Assembly: GCA_020636405.1 (NCBI GenBank)
Contig: JACJXW010000006.1
Span: 496,001 to 560,000 of the forward strand
From: Lewinellaceae bacterium
Lineage (GTDB): Bacteria; Bacteroidota; Bacteroidia; Chitinophagales; Saprospiraceae
Length of the DNA: 64,000 bases
Reading direction: 5' to 3'
Both the position numbers and the translations under genes were made by a program. The notes beneath the pieces were generated by a model. The model did not search any database and was not told the DNA's origin. It worked only from the letters and a program-made list of their open reading frames with translations. Positions 1-8,068 of the stretch are shown here, piece after piece (position 1 is the stretch's first letter; each line of letters opens with the position of its first letter).

Positions 1-1370
1 TGGGCATCTTCTTCATTGAGGTAGCGCTCTCCTTCCATTACCCCAGCGTAAGCAAGAAATAGATTGCCCTGTGCATCGATACCGGCGCTGGGTTGGGAAG
101 TGAGCGAAGCCTCGTAGGAAGCAATATTATCTGCGCTATTGATATCGAGGGTATCGTTCCCGTTGAGGTCGATCACATCGGTGATCACCCGGCTGCTGTC
201 CGGGCCGAAAGTTTCGTTCCAGTAATGCAGCCCACTGGTTCCCGGGAAGAAACTGGTATTCCCATCCGTCAGGTCGTCATCCAGAATGTACATTCTGCCC
301 CAGAAAGCATGTGCCATGCCATTGTGGTCTACCAGGACGGCGCCGCATTCGTCGGAAGTGAGAATGGCCAGGGAATCGGGTTGATCCGGATCGTAAGGTG
401 GCAGTTCTTCAAAGGAATAGCCGGAGTCCTCTACATAAAGATCGAGCGGAAAGTCATGCATAATGGTCTTTGTCCAGGTCTCGCCGCCATCCGTTGATTT
501 CATCAGGATCTGGTCGGTCCAGTTGTTGAAGAACCCGATCGCAACGGTTTCTCCCCGGGCGTCGATGGCATAGGCATCCCCGGAATTGGCGACCAGTGAG
601 GTGTTGTCCAACCCGGGAAGGATAATGTCGACTTTGTCCCAGGTGGCGCCGCCGTCGGAGGACCGGTAGTAGAGCGGGTGGCCGTCAACACCTTCGTATT
701 CGGCTCCGCCATTGGCAATAGGCTGAGTGATGGCCAATACGTGAATCACTTCACCGCTTACAGCAACCCGGGGCCAGAGCAATCCTGGCCCACCATCTTC
801 CTCATATACGGTGGAGGGGATATCAGATTCCTCCCATCCGTTGCCGCCACCTACCCGGCGGAGTACGTGGAGTTTGGTGGCGGAAGAGTGAGAAATGATC
901 ACTTCTGTGCCGCTTTCCGTCACTGCGTGATTGGGCCAGCCGATCCGGGTGGATGCTTCCAGGCGCTGGGTAGGTTGATCTCCCCATTGCCCATCTGTCG
1001 TTTGGTTGTAGCCTGTACCCCGGTCGGGAAAACCGCCGGCATCGTCAAAGCCCATGGTCCATACGGCCATCAGGTTGCCGTCTGAATCCCGGGAGGTGCG
1101 ATCCGCCACAGAGTTGTTGGACTGCAAGTCATAAATCGTAGTGCCAATCGGAAACTCCATGCCACTGCGGAAACTCAACGGGAACTGAACATTTACCGGG
1201 TTCACTCCCGCAGGGTTTTCCGGAAGTACAGGCAGCGCATCGACGCAGGGTATGGCCGCAACAGGAGTATTGATGCCTGCCTTCCGGGCCAGGCGCTTTT
1301 GAGCCATTGCTGAGGTGGCCAGAACAAGGGACAAGCCCATCAGCAACATTTTCAGTCGAGTAAATTCCAT
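1..1370 (-). CDS. Secreted Asp-box (BNR/sialidase-like) propeller protein, 3' end cut by window
   Basis: The reading frame stays open from an ATG at 1370 to the window edge (456 codons plus two bases), so the C-terminus is missing. It starts with a Sec signal peptide (MEFTRLKMLLMGLSLVLA, cleavage near AMAQ). The body carries Asp-box motifs S-x-D-x-G-x-x-W (SSDGGATW, STDGGETW), typical of beta-propellers of the BNR/sialidase type, and an EF-hand-like loop DLNGNDTLD. It is closely similar along its length to the proteins at 5880-7832 and 1800-3728, sharing blocks such as FPIGTTIYDLQSNNSV, so a T9SS C-terminal sorting domain is expected beyond the edge. Extracellular location is inferred. Asp-box propellers are not always glycosidases and no sialidase catalytic set was recognised, so the substrate is unknown. 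Confidence 0.85.
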   Translation of the reverse strand, partial: MEFTRLKMLLMGLSLVLATSAMAQKRLARKAGINTPVAAIPCVDALPVLPENPAGVNPVNVQFPLSFRSGMEFPIGTTIYDLQSNNSVADRTSRDSDGNLMAVWTMGFDDAGGFPDRGTGYNQTTDGQWGDQPTQRLEASTRIGWPNHAVTESGTEVIISHSSATKLHVLRRVGGGNGWEESDIPSTVYEEDGGPGLLWPRVAVSGEVIHVLAITQPIANGGAEYEGVDGHPLYYRSSDGGATWDKVDIILPGLDNTSLVANSGDAYAIDARGETVAIGFFNNWTDQILMKSTDGGETWTKTIMHDFPLDLYVEDSGYSFEELPPYDPDQPDSLAILTSDECGAVLVDHNGMAHAFWGRMYILDDDLTDGNTSFFPGTSGLHYWNETFGPDSSRVITDVIDLNGNDTLDINSADNIASYEASLTSQPSAGIDAQGNLFLAYAGVMEGERYLNEEDA

Positions 1371-1404
1371 CACAAATAATTTTGGTTAATAATTGTTTTC
1401 GTAA

Positions 1405-1450
1405 CTATATCCATGGCAGACGGCTCGAAAAGGACATACCATGGATATAG
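1405..1450. repeat. Perfect 12-bp inverted repeat upstream of the first array gene
   Basis: CTATATCCATGG at 1405-1416 is matched exactly by CCATGGATATAG at 1439-1450, leaving a 22-base loop. It lies 35 bases upstream of the ATG at 1370 in the leader or promoter region of the partial propeller gene. No T-run follows on either strand, so an operator or a 5'-leader hairpin is more likely than an intrinsic terminator. Confidence 0.6.
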
Positions 1451-1697
1451 CTCCGGCAGGCCGGAAAGGAGAGGGTTACATTCAAAATGAGCGTTTTGTG
1501 CGAGGGAAATTCAAAAATGAGAGGAGTGTATATTTCTTACTTTGCGAGCGTTGAATCGGAAATATATGCAGGCTGGCTTAAAGGAACAAACGAATAATGG
1601 AATTTGACGTGGGCCCGACGGAGTGGAATGAGAATTGGTTGGCCTTCGTATAGCCTGCAGGGAAAGCCGCTCTGAATCAGGTTAAATTCCTGTTTTT

Positions 1698-1773
1698 TGA
1701 CGTGCGATTTTTGATGGGAGCTGTCCTCTATGGAGTTTCTACCCCGGGTGAGCGCCTCAAAAACCGCACGTCA
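1698..1773. repeat. 17-bp inverted repeat with one mismatch after the second array gene
   Basis: TGACGTGCGATTTTTGA (1698-1714) pairs with TCAAAAACCGCACGTCA (1757-1773), 16 of 17 positions complementary, across a 42-base loop. It starts 26 bases beyond the stop codon of the gene ending at 1800, so it may stabilise or terminate that transcript. The T-run sits on the wrong side for a classic intrinsic terminator on the minus strand; a remnant of a small mobile element is an alternative. Confidence 0.55.
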
Positions 1774-1799
1774 TACATCGTGTATCAATATACCTCAAA

Positions 1800-3728
1800 C
1801 TACTGTCGCACCATCAGTTTTGCCACCGCTATCTTACCCTCTGCCTGCATTCGAAGCAGGTACATACCCGGCGGCAAACCGTTCAGCTCGATGCGCTGCA
1901 AACCGTTACCGAAGGAATTACCCCTATCCATATCGGCTACCTTCTGCCCCATGAGATTGTGGAGGCTTAGGGAGTAGGGGGCGTCCCGTTCCAGTTCAAA
2001 GCTTACCCATGCCTCGTCACTGGCGGGGTTGGGTTGTATCTCCATGCGGAAGTACCCTGGTTGTACCACCTCTTTTGTGCCTACAATGCCAAAAACAGCT
2101 TTCGGTACACTGACGAAGTTGATGAAGTTGGACTCCGCTGCATCCAGGTCGCCCTGCACGGATAAGCCCGGGCGGAAATCCTGCTGGTAGATCAGTTCGA
2201 CGTTTTCTCCTACTTCCCGGGCAAGTGCGGGGAATACCCCTTCCGTGAAGGGAATGAGATCCGGTTCGAACGCAATATCCTCATTGATGATATCATAAGG
2301 GGCTGACCAGGTTTCTCCTCCGTCGCCGGAAGCCGTGACATAAATATGCCGGTAGTGCTGGCCGTCTTCCTCATTGAAAAAACCGGCGCCTTCCATCACG
2401 GAGCTGTAGGCCAGAAAGAGGTTTCCGAAGGCGTCGATACCGGCGCTGGGTTGAGAGGTGAGCGACAGGCCGTAATTGGCAATGTTGTCAATGGACGCTA
2501 TATCCAGGGTGTCATTCCCGTTCAGGTCTTCCACATCGGCGATAGTCCGGATACTGTCCGGGCCGAAGGATTCATTCCAATAGGCAATGCCGCTGGTAGC
2601 GGGGAAGTAGGTCCACCCTCCATCCGTCAGGTCATCGTCCTGGAGGTACATCTGGCCGAAAAAGACATGGACTTTTCCATCGTTGTCGATGAGTACAGCC
2701 CCGGAATCGTCACAGGTGAAGATGGCCAGCGAATCAGGCTGTTCGGGGGAGTAGGGCGGCAGGTCTTCAGCGGTGTAGCCCCGGTCGATCTCATAGCGTT
2801 CCAGCGGGAAATCAAAAGCAGTAATGGTTTCCCAGGTATCGCCATTATCGGCGGATTTGTAGACATTGACATCTCCCCAGCCATTGAACACGGCGATGGC
2901 GACCGTTTCGCCCCGGGCATCAATGGCGTACCCGTCGGCGGTTTGGAAAGTCATGAAGGTGCTGTCCAAACCGGGAATGATGGCGTCGCTCACATCCCAG
3001 GTTTCCCCTCCGTCCGGCGAACGATAATAGAGGATGTGGCCACTCACTCCTTCATATACTTCGCCTCCGTTCGGCACCAAAAGGGTAATGGCGATCATGT
3101 GGATCGTTTCTCCGTCTGGGCCTCCCACCGCGATCCGTGGCCAGACGGTGCCGGGAGGCGTATTGCTGGGCACATCCCCTTCGATCCAGTTTTCCCCGGG
3201 ACTATTCCGCCGCAGGTAATGGGGGCGGTATTCTCCGGTCGCAAATACATGGTTGACGATAAGCTCTTTACCGCTGGCCGTCACGACGTGGGCAGGCCAT
3301 CCCGTACGAATAGACTCCTCCAGGCGGGCGGGCGGCTGATCTCCCCAATCACTGCCGTCAAACCGGTTGTAGCCCGTGCCGCGGTCCGAATACCCTGGGG
3401 GAGTAGACCCCTGGGTCCAGGTGGCCATGAGCTGGCCTCCGGGTGCTCTGGACAGGCGGCGGGCCATGCTCGAATTGGTCTGCAGGTCGTAGGTAGTAGT
3501 GCCAATGGGGAATTCGACGGCTGACCGGAAAGATACATTTGGGATATTGTGAAAATCGGAATTGCCGGTGGGCGCCTGTACGTCGATCGGGCCGGCCTCG
3601 GCAGCCGGCAGCTTGAATGCTGCTTGATGGAGTTCAGAAGGGCGCGCCAGTTGGGACTGAGCGAGAGCGGAGGGTGGTAATGCCCATACAGACATTCCGC
3701 AGAATACTATTAGTTGAAATAGTCTCAT
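1800..3728 (-). CDS. Secreted Asp-box propeller protein with T9SS sorting domain
   Basis: The 642-residue protein begins with a signal peptide (MRLFQLIVFCGMSVWALPPSALAQ). Its central part has at least three Asp-boxes (SPDGGETW, SADNGDTW, SGDGGETW) and an EF-hand-like DLNGNDTLD loop. The last ~80 residues form a type A T9SS sorting domain: QPNPASDEAWVSFEL, YSLSLHNLMGQKVAD, LPPGMYLLRMQAEGK and a basic end KLMVRQ. Known T9SS clients of this kind cross the outer membrane and are released or anchored to the surface. It is the second of four related genes on the same strand and is closest to 1-1370 and 5880-7832. Enzymatic activity cannot be read from the sequence; extracellular binding or glycan hydrolysis are both possible. 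Confidence 0.9.
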   Translation of the reverse strand: MRLFQLIVFCGMSVWALPPSALAQSQLARPSELHQAAFKLPAAEAGPIDVQAPTGNSDFHNIPNVSFRSAVEFPIGTTTYDLQTNSSMARRLSRAPGGQLMATWTQGSTPPGYSDRGTGYNRFDGSDWGDQPPARLEESIRTGWPAHVVTASGKELIVNHVFATGEYRPHYLRRNSPGENWIEGDVPSNTPPGTVWPRIAVGGPDGETIHMIAITLLVPNGGEVYEGVSGHILYYRSPDGGETWDVSDAIIPGLDSTFMTFQTADGYAIDARGETVAIAVFNGWGDVNVYKSADNGDTWETITAFDFPLERYEIDRGYTAEDLPPYSPEQPDSLAIFTCDDSGAVLIDNDGKVHVFFGQMYLQDDDLTDGGWTYFPATSGIAYWNESFGPDSIRTIADVEDLNGNDTLDIASIDNIANYGLSLTSQPSAGIDAFGNLFLAYSSVMEGAGFFNEEDGQHYRHIYVTASGDGGETWSAPYDIINEDIAFEPDLIPFTEGVFPALAREVGENVELIYQQDFRPGLSVQGDLDAAESNFINFVSVPKAVFGIVGTKEVVQPGYFRMEIQPNPASDEAWVSFELERDAPYSLSLHNLMGQKVADMDRGNSFGNGLQRIELNGLPPGMYLLRMQAEGKIAVAKLMVRQ

Positions 3729-3856
3729 AGAGCAGGATATTTTAGGTGATAAAATGATTGCCAGTTTGTTATGTGCGAGGTTTCCTGGTCCGGAAGATGA
3801 TAATATGGAGAGTTTTCAGGCTTTAAGATAGGAAGGCTTATCCAAACGGCAAAACA

Positions 3857-3901
3857 AAAAAATGGCGCCCTCGCGACTTCCGCAGGGGGCGCCATTTTTT
3901 T
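3857..3901 (-). terminator. Intrinsic terminator of the 4001-5638 gene
   Basis: AAAATGGCGCCC (3859-3870) and GGGGGCGCCATTTTTTT (3885-3901) form a GC-rich stem with a 14-base loop, flanked by an A-run on the left and a T-run on the right. It therefore works in both directions. On the minus strand it lies about 100 bases beyond the stop of the gene ending at 4001. Confidence 0.8.
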
Positions 3902-4000
3902 GTTATCCGTTATTCCACGACTCCCCGCTTCCGCGTAAAGCCTTCGCATAAAGCTCCGGCTTCCAGCGAAAGCTTCGGCGGGCAGAGACGAATCACGAAT

Positions 4001-5638
4001 CTAACGCACCATCAGCTTGGCCACCGCCACCTTGTTCTCCGCCTGGAGGCGCAGCAGGTACATACCTGGCGTCAGGCTGGAGATATCGAGGCGCACCTGG
4101 TTGGTGGCGGCAAAGCCTTGGGCCGTTTCGATATCCGCCACCTGCTGGCCCATGATGTTGAGCAGGCTCAGGCTGTAGCGGGTATCGTTGTCCAGCTCGA
4201 AGGAAACCAATGTTTCGTTGGTGGCCGGGTTGGGCTGGGCCTGGAGCTGGAAGTAGTCCGCTGATACAGCTTCTTCTGTGCCCGAGACGCCTAATTCAGC
4301 GTAATCAAACCCGGCGCTGCGCAGGAAGTAGTAATCGATTGGCATCAGGTCGCTGGTGACATCTCTCGGAATGCCGTAAACGATAGGCAATTCCAGGTCC
4401 CAGCCCTCTCCGCCAGTAATGGCGATTGGCGACAACATATGGAAATAGCCAACCGTAGCTACATCAGTGAATTCGAAGTCGGTCCACTCCGTACCGGGCT
4501 GCAGGCCGAAATTGCGGGGGCCTGCCGTTAGTCCGTTTTCCGTATTATAGGCATAGCCGTAGATATCCGGAAAATCGTTGGTGTTACCGTCCTCTATGGT
4601 TTCGTAGAAGGATTTGCTCCAGGTAAAGAAGATGAATTTCCCATCTTCTGAGCGAGAGGCCTGCAGTCGTTCATCGACCTCAGCAGCCCCAACAGCTCCA
4701 TCTTCGTTATACCAATCGCCGGCGCGGTTGGCCTCCCAGGAACCTACGCCATCGTATATGAAATGAAAGAGTTCGACCGTTCCGACTCCGACCCAGACAA
4801 AGCCGAACTGGGCTGCAGCGGTGTCGGAGGCGCTGAGCATCGAACCTATGAGGTGGAGCCTGCCATCCACATCTACCGTCATATCGTACTGCGACATGAA
4901 TGGGACCTGAGGGGAGCCTTGTGCCAGAGAATCGGAGGTTCCGTCTCCATCGCCGTCAATAGGTATGGTATAGGCAATCAGGGAATCCAGGAGTTGATAG
5001 TGAATGCGAGGCTGCTTCACCCAGTTATTCCCGCCATCTGTGGTCTTCCAGACAATGGGCTTATAAGATGGATAAACTTCATCGTCGTCGGCATCGACTC
5101 CGCGGACTACCATATAACCAACCTGTCCGTCAGGCCCGAAAGCGATGCGTGGATCAACAATAACGGAATCAATAGCGCCTTCATAATTCAGCGGCAGTTC
5201 GGTTACCGTACGGTCAAATGAATTGGTCGTTGAATTGAATGTCAGCTTTATAGCATAAGCCGGATTCCAGAGCTGGTTGTTCGTGTCGTATGCGTTCCGC
5301 CGGTAGTTGGCATACCAAACAGAACCATCCGCATTGGTAAACATCCCACCTGAAATGTACCTGTTGGAATCGGCAGTGGAATAATAAGCTTCATTGATCT
5401 GAGATCCGTCAAATTTGGATGATGCAACGTATTCGTAGCCCCAGCCGTTGCCGCCCGCTTCCGGGTTGACATAGAGGGATGCCCCCGTTCCGACAAAGTA
5501 AGCATTAGCCGGGTCTGTATTATTGGGTGGGTTGTAGATGGCGCCATTGGGGTAGCGATTGCCATTTATGGGCGTATTTGCATCGGCCATCAGGGTAGGC
5601 GTTACCTCTTCCATTCGGAAAACCAGTTTTATCTCCAT
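4001..5638 (-). CDS. T9SS-tailed propeller-like protein lacking a signal peptide (possibly 5'-truncated)
   Basis: The 545-residue frame ends in a clear T9SS sorting domain (QAQPNPATNETLVSFEL, YSLSLLNIMGQQVAD, LTPGMYLLRLQAENK, KLMVR) almost identical to that of the gene at 5880-7832. One Asp-box (TTDGGNNW) is visible, and two Asp-rich Ca-binding-like loops (DGDGDGTSD, DADDDE). Unlike its neighbours it starts MEIKLVFRMEEVTPTLMAD, with no hydrophobic segment, and an in-frame stop lies only seven codons upstream. Without a Sec signal the product should not reach the periplasm, where T9SS picks up cargo. A 5' truncation or decayed gene is the simplest reading; a sequencing frameshift is another, although no signal-peptide-like frame was seen in the 160 bases upstream. 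Confidence 0.7.
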   Translation of the reverse strand: MEIKLVFRMEEVTPTLMADANTPINGNRYPNGAIYNPPNNTDPANAYFVGTGASLYVNPEAGGNGWGYEYVASSKFDGSQINEAYYSTADSNRYISGGMFTNADGSVWYANYRRNAYDTNNQLWNPAYAIKLTFNSTTNSFDRTVTELPLNYEGAIDSVIVDPRIAFGPDGQVGYMVVRGVDADDDEVYPSYKPIVWKTTDGGNNWVKQPRIHYQLLDSLIAYTIPIDGDGDGTSDSLAQGSPQVPFMSQYDMTVDVDGRLHLIGSMLSASDTAAAQFGFVWVGVGTVELFHFIYDGVGSWEANRAGDWYNEDGAVGAAEVDERLQASRSEDGKFIFFTWSKSFYETIEDGNTNDFPDIYGYAYNTENGLTAGPRNFGLQPGTEWTDFEFTDVATVGYFHMLSPIAITGGEGWDLELPIVYGIPRDVTSDLMPIDYYFLRSAGFDYAELGVSGTEEAVSADYFQLQAQPNPATNETLVSFELDNDTRYSLSLLNIMGQQVADIETAQGFAATNQVRLDISSLTPGMYLLRLQAENKVAVAKLMVR

Positions 5639-5800
5639 CGGAACAAGGCTAAAAGAGCCTTATTGGTGTCGGGTGAGAAATTATGAAGGCTACTTTGACC
5701 GGAATCAGAAAATGGGGAATGGCTGTTGCGATGTACTTGGCTTAAAACATGTAAAAAACATGCAATAATATACTAAGGTTTCTTTAACCGGCAAAATAAA

Positions 5801-5837
5801 AAAAAGCGCCTCCACGACAAACGTGGAGACGCTTTTT
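5801..5837 (-). terminator. Intrinsic terminator of the 5880-7832 gene
   Basis: AAAAAGCGCCTCCACG (5801-5816) pairs with CGTGGAGACGCTTTTT (5822-5837) with one mismatch and a five-base loop. The A-run on the left becomes the T-tract on the minus strand. It is 43 bases past the stop codon of the propeller gene ending at 5880. Confidence 0.8.
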
Positions 5838-5843
5838 CAGGAA

Positions 5844-5874
5844 GATTTTCCAGCTTTTCAAAAGCTGGAAAATC
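5844..5874. repeat. Perfect 15-bp inverted repeat right after a stop codon
   Basis: GATTTTCCAGCTTTT (5844-5858) and AAAAGCTGGAAAATC (5860-5874) are exact reverse complements separated by one base. It sits between the stop codon of the gene ending at 5880 and the intrinsic terminator, so the transcript would end in two consecutive hairpins. It probably adds to termination or protects the 3' end. Confidence 0.65.
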
Positions 5875-5879
5875 CTGGA

Positions 5880-7832
5880 TTACTGTACCATCAACTTGGT
5901 AACAGCAACTTTATTCTCCGACTGCAGGCGCAGCATGTAAACGCCGGGCGTCAGGTTGCTGACGTTGACGCGCACCTGGTTGGTGGAAGCAAAACCAGTG
6001 GCGGTTTCGATGTCCGCTACTTTGCGGCCCATGATGTCGAGCAGGCTCAGGCTGTACTGGGCATTGTTCTCCAGTGCAAAGGAAACCAGCGCTTCATTGT
6101 TGGCCGGGTTGGGCTGAACGGCCAACTGGAAGTAATCCGGCTGAACCGTTTCTTCCGTCTTAACGAGGCCAAGTTCTTCCGGGCTCAGCGCAACGTGGTT
6201 GATGAAGCAGGACTCGAAGGGGTCGCTGTCACCGCGAACGGCCAGGCCCGGGCGGAAATCCTGTTGGTAGACCAGGTCCATAGTGCCATCTACATTGGAT
6301 GTCACGGAGGGGAACACGGCCTCGATGAAGTCCACCAGGTCCGGTTCGAAGACAACATCAGGGTTGATGATGTCGTAGGGCTCAGTCCAGGTTTCACCGT
6401 TGTCCGTAGAAACGGAAACCAGGATGTGGCGATAGTACTGGTTGTCTTCAATGTTTAGGAACTGCTCCGTTTCCATTACGTTGGTGTAAGCCAGGTAGAT
6501 ATTGCCTTCCGGGTCGATACCGGCGTTGGGCTGGCCGGTGAGCGAAGCGAAGTAGAGGGCGATGTCGCCGTCTCCCAGGTCCAGAGTGTCGTTGCCGTTA
6601 TAGTCAAGGACGTCAAGGATCATGCGGCCGTTTCCGGCTCCGTAGGATTCATTCCAGTACATCACGCCGGAGGTGCCCGGGTAGTAGCTGGAGTTGCCGT
6701 CGGTCAGGTCGGCGTCCGTTACGTACATTCTTCCCCAGAACACGTGCGCCTGGCCTGCTTCATCGATGATCACAGCTCCGGCCTCGTCATTGGAAAGGAT
6801 GGCAAGAGAGTCGGCAGCGCTGGCATTTTCACCATTCGCAACGGCAGGGTGGTCTTCGCCGTACTCGGGCAGGTCATCAACAGTGTAGCCGGCGTCGATG
6901 ACGTAACGGTCCAGCGGGAAGTCATTTACAATGGTCTTTGTCCAGGTTTCGCCATTGTCTTCGGACTTCATCAGGATAACATCGCTCCAGCCTTCGAAGA
7001 AAGCAATGGCGACCACATCGCCGCGGGAGTCGATGGCGTAGCCGTCAGCCGTAGCGCCAACGATAGACGTGTTGTCCAGGCCGGGCAGGATCACGTCCAC
7101 CTTGTCCCAGGAAGCGCCGCCGTCGGTAGAGCGATAGTAAAGCGGGTGGCCGTCAACACCTTCGTATTCCGTACCGCCGTTGGCAACGGGGTAGGAGATG
7201 GCGAGGACGTGAATGTTCTCACCACTGGCAGTAGCGCGGGGCCAGAGAATGCCAGGGCCGCCATTACCAGGCAGGATCTGAGAAGGGATGTCGGATTCTT
7301 CCCAGGTATTGCTGCCGGCAGTGCGGCGGGCAACGTGTACTGCCGGAGCGCCGACGTGGGAGATGATACACTCTGTACCGCTCTCCGTAATGACGTGGCT
7401 GGGCCATCCGGTACGGGCGGCTTCAACGCGCTGTGAAGGCTGGTCGCCCCAAACGCCATCGGTGGTTTTGTTGTATCCTGCACCGCGGTCAGGAGCAGCA
7501 ACGTCACCATTGAGGCTGAACGTCCAAATGCCGTAGATCTCGCCGTCAGGGCCACGGGAAATGCGGTCGTCAACAGAGTTGTTGGACTGCAGGTCGTAAG
7601 TGGTTGCACCGATCGGGAATTCCGTACCACTGCGGAAGGATACAGGGAAATCAACATTCACAGGGTGTACAGCCGAAGGGTTAGCCGGAGCTTCAAGGAA
7701 AGGCTCCACGCAATTTTCTGCGGGGGCGGCCTTCATAATGCCGGTTCTAGCCAGCTTGGACTGTGCATAAACAGATAGACTCGAGGCCACTGCAAAGATG
7801 GCCACCAAAGTGATGAGTCGAGTTAATTTCAT
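5880..7832 (-). CDS. Secreted Asp-box propeller protein with T9SS sorting domain
   Basis: The 650-residue product starts with a signal peptide (MKLTRLITLVAIFAVASSLS, cleavage near VYAQ). Three Asp-boxes are visible (STDGGASW, SEDNGETW, STDNGETW) together with an EF-hand-like DYNGNDTLD loop, and the T9SS sorting domain closes the protein (VQPNPANNEALVSFAL, YSLSLLDIMGRKVAD, LTPGVYMLRLQSENK, KLMVQ). It is the nearest relative of the truncated gene at 1-1370. It is first in transcriptional order among the four array genes but has its own terminator, so the array is probably not one operon. Secretion is well supported; the ligand or substrate is not. Confidence 0.9.
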   Translation of the reverse strand: MKLTRLITLVAIFAVASSLSVYAQSKLARTGIMKAAPAENCVEPFLEAPANPSAVHPVNVDFPVSFRSGTEFPIGATTYDLQSNNSVDDRISRGPDGEIYGIWTFSLNGDVAAPDRGAGYNKTTDGVWGDQPSQRVEAARTGWPSHVITESGTECIISHVGAPAVHVARRTAGSNTWEESDIPSQILPGNGGPGILWPRATASGENIHVLAISYPVANGGTEYEGVDGHPLYYRSTDGGASWDKVDVILPGLDNTSIVGATADGYAIDSRGDVVAIAFFEGWSDVILMKSEDNGETWTKTIVNDFPLDRYVIDAGYTVDDLPEYGEDHPAVANGENASAADSLAILSNDEAGAVIIDEAGQAHVFWGRMYVTDADLTDGNSSYYPGTSGVMYWNESYGAGNGRMILDVLDYNGNDTLDLGDGDIALYFASLTGQPNAGIDPEGNIYLAYTNVMETEQFLNIEDNQYYRHILVSVSTDNGETWTEPYDIINPDVVFEPDLVDFIEAVFPSVTSNVDGTMDLVYQQDFRPGLAVRGDSDPFESCFINHVALSPEELGLVKTEETVQPDYFQLAVQPNPANNEALVSFALENNAQYSLSLLDIMGRKVADIETATGFASTNQVRVNVSNLTPGVYMLRLQSENKVAVTKLMVQ

Positions 7833-8068
7833 GAATTAATCTATTTGGTTAAACAATACTAATCTTGGCCTGAATGGTGACTATGGGCGGTAATGGTGTA
7901 AACTTGCTGAGATGAGCTTTTTGGGGGTATTTGCCTTTCATTGACAGATACAAAAATTTCATTTTCCTAATAACCCCCAAAGAAAGGGATTTTTTCATTG
8001 AAAAAAAAGTTTAGAGCCCTGTGTCACATCACATTTTGATGTTTATACGACATAAGCTATGGGCCGCT
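7833..8068. other. Gap between symporter and propeller array, with an inverted repeat
   Basis: No gene was seen. TTTGGGGGTATT (7920-7931) pairs with AATAACCCCCAAA (7969-7981) with one bulged base and a 37-base loop. It lies about 90 bases upstream of the ATG at 7832 and about the same distance past the symporter stop, so it could be a terminator-like or operator structure. TTAACCAAA (complement of 7844-7852) sits 11 bases before the ATG at 7832. Confidence 0.5.

Larger units (their letters stand above)
1371..1799. other. Intergenic region between two array members, with two inverted repeats
   Basis: No gene was found in this 429-base gap. It holds two separate inverted repeats, listed individually, and an AT-rich leader in front of the downstream ATG at 1370. 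A TTAACCAAA motif (complement of 1381-1389) lies 10 bases upstream of that ATG and recurs in front of the paralogue at 7832. No full Bacteroidota promoter could be assigned. Confidence 0.5.

Noticed and set aside
2346..3524. Plus-strand open frame (392 codons) antisense to the propeller gene
   Set aside because: Similar antisense frames appear in the paralogues because the coding strands are similar; no independent protein features.
3725..3949. 74-codon frame upstream of the second array gene
   Set aside because: It spans a terminator hairpin and leader DNA; no support for coding.
1..7832. Calling the array genes sialidases
   Set aside because: Asp-boxes alone occur in many non-enzymatic propellers; the sialidase Arg triad and FRIP motif were not seen.
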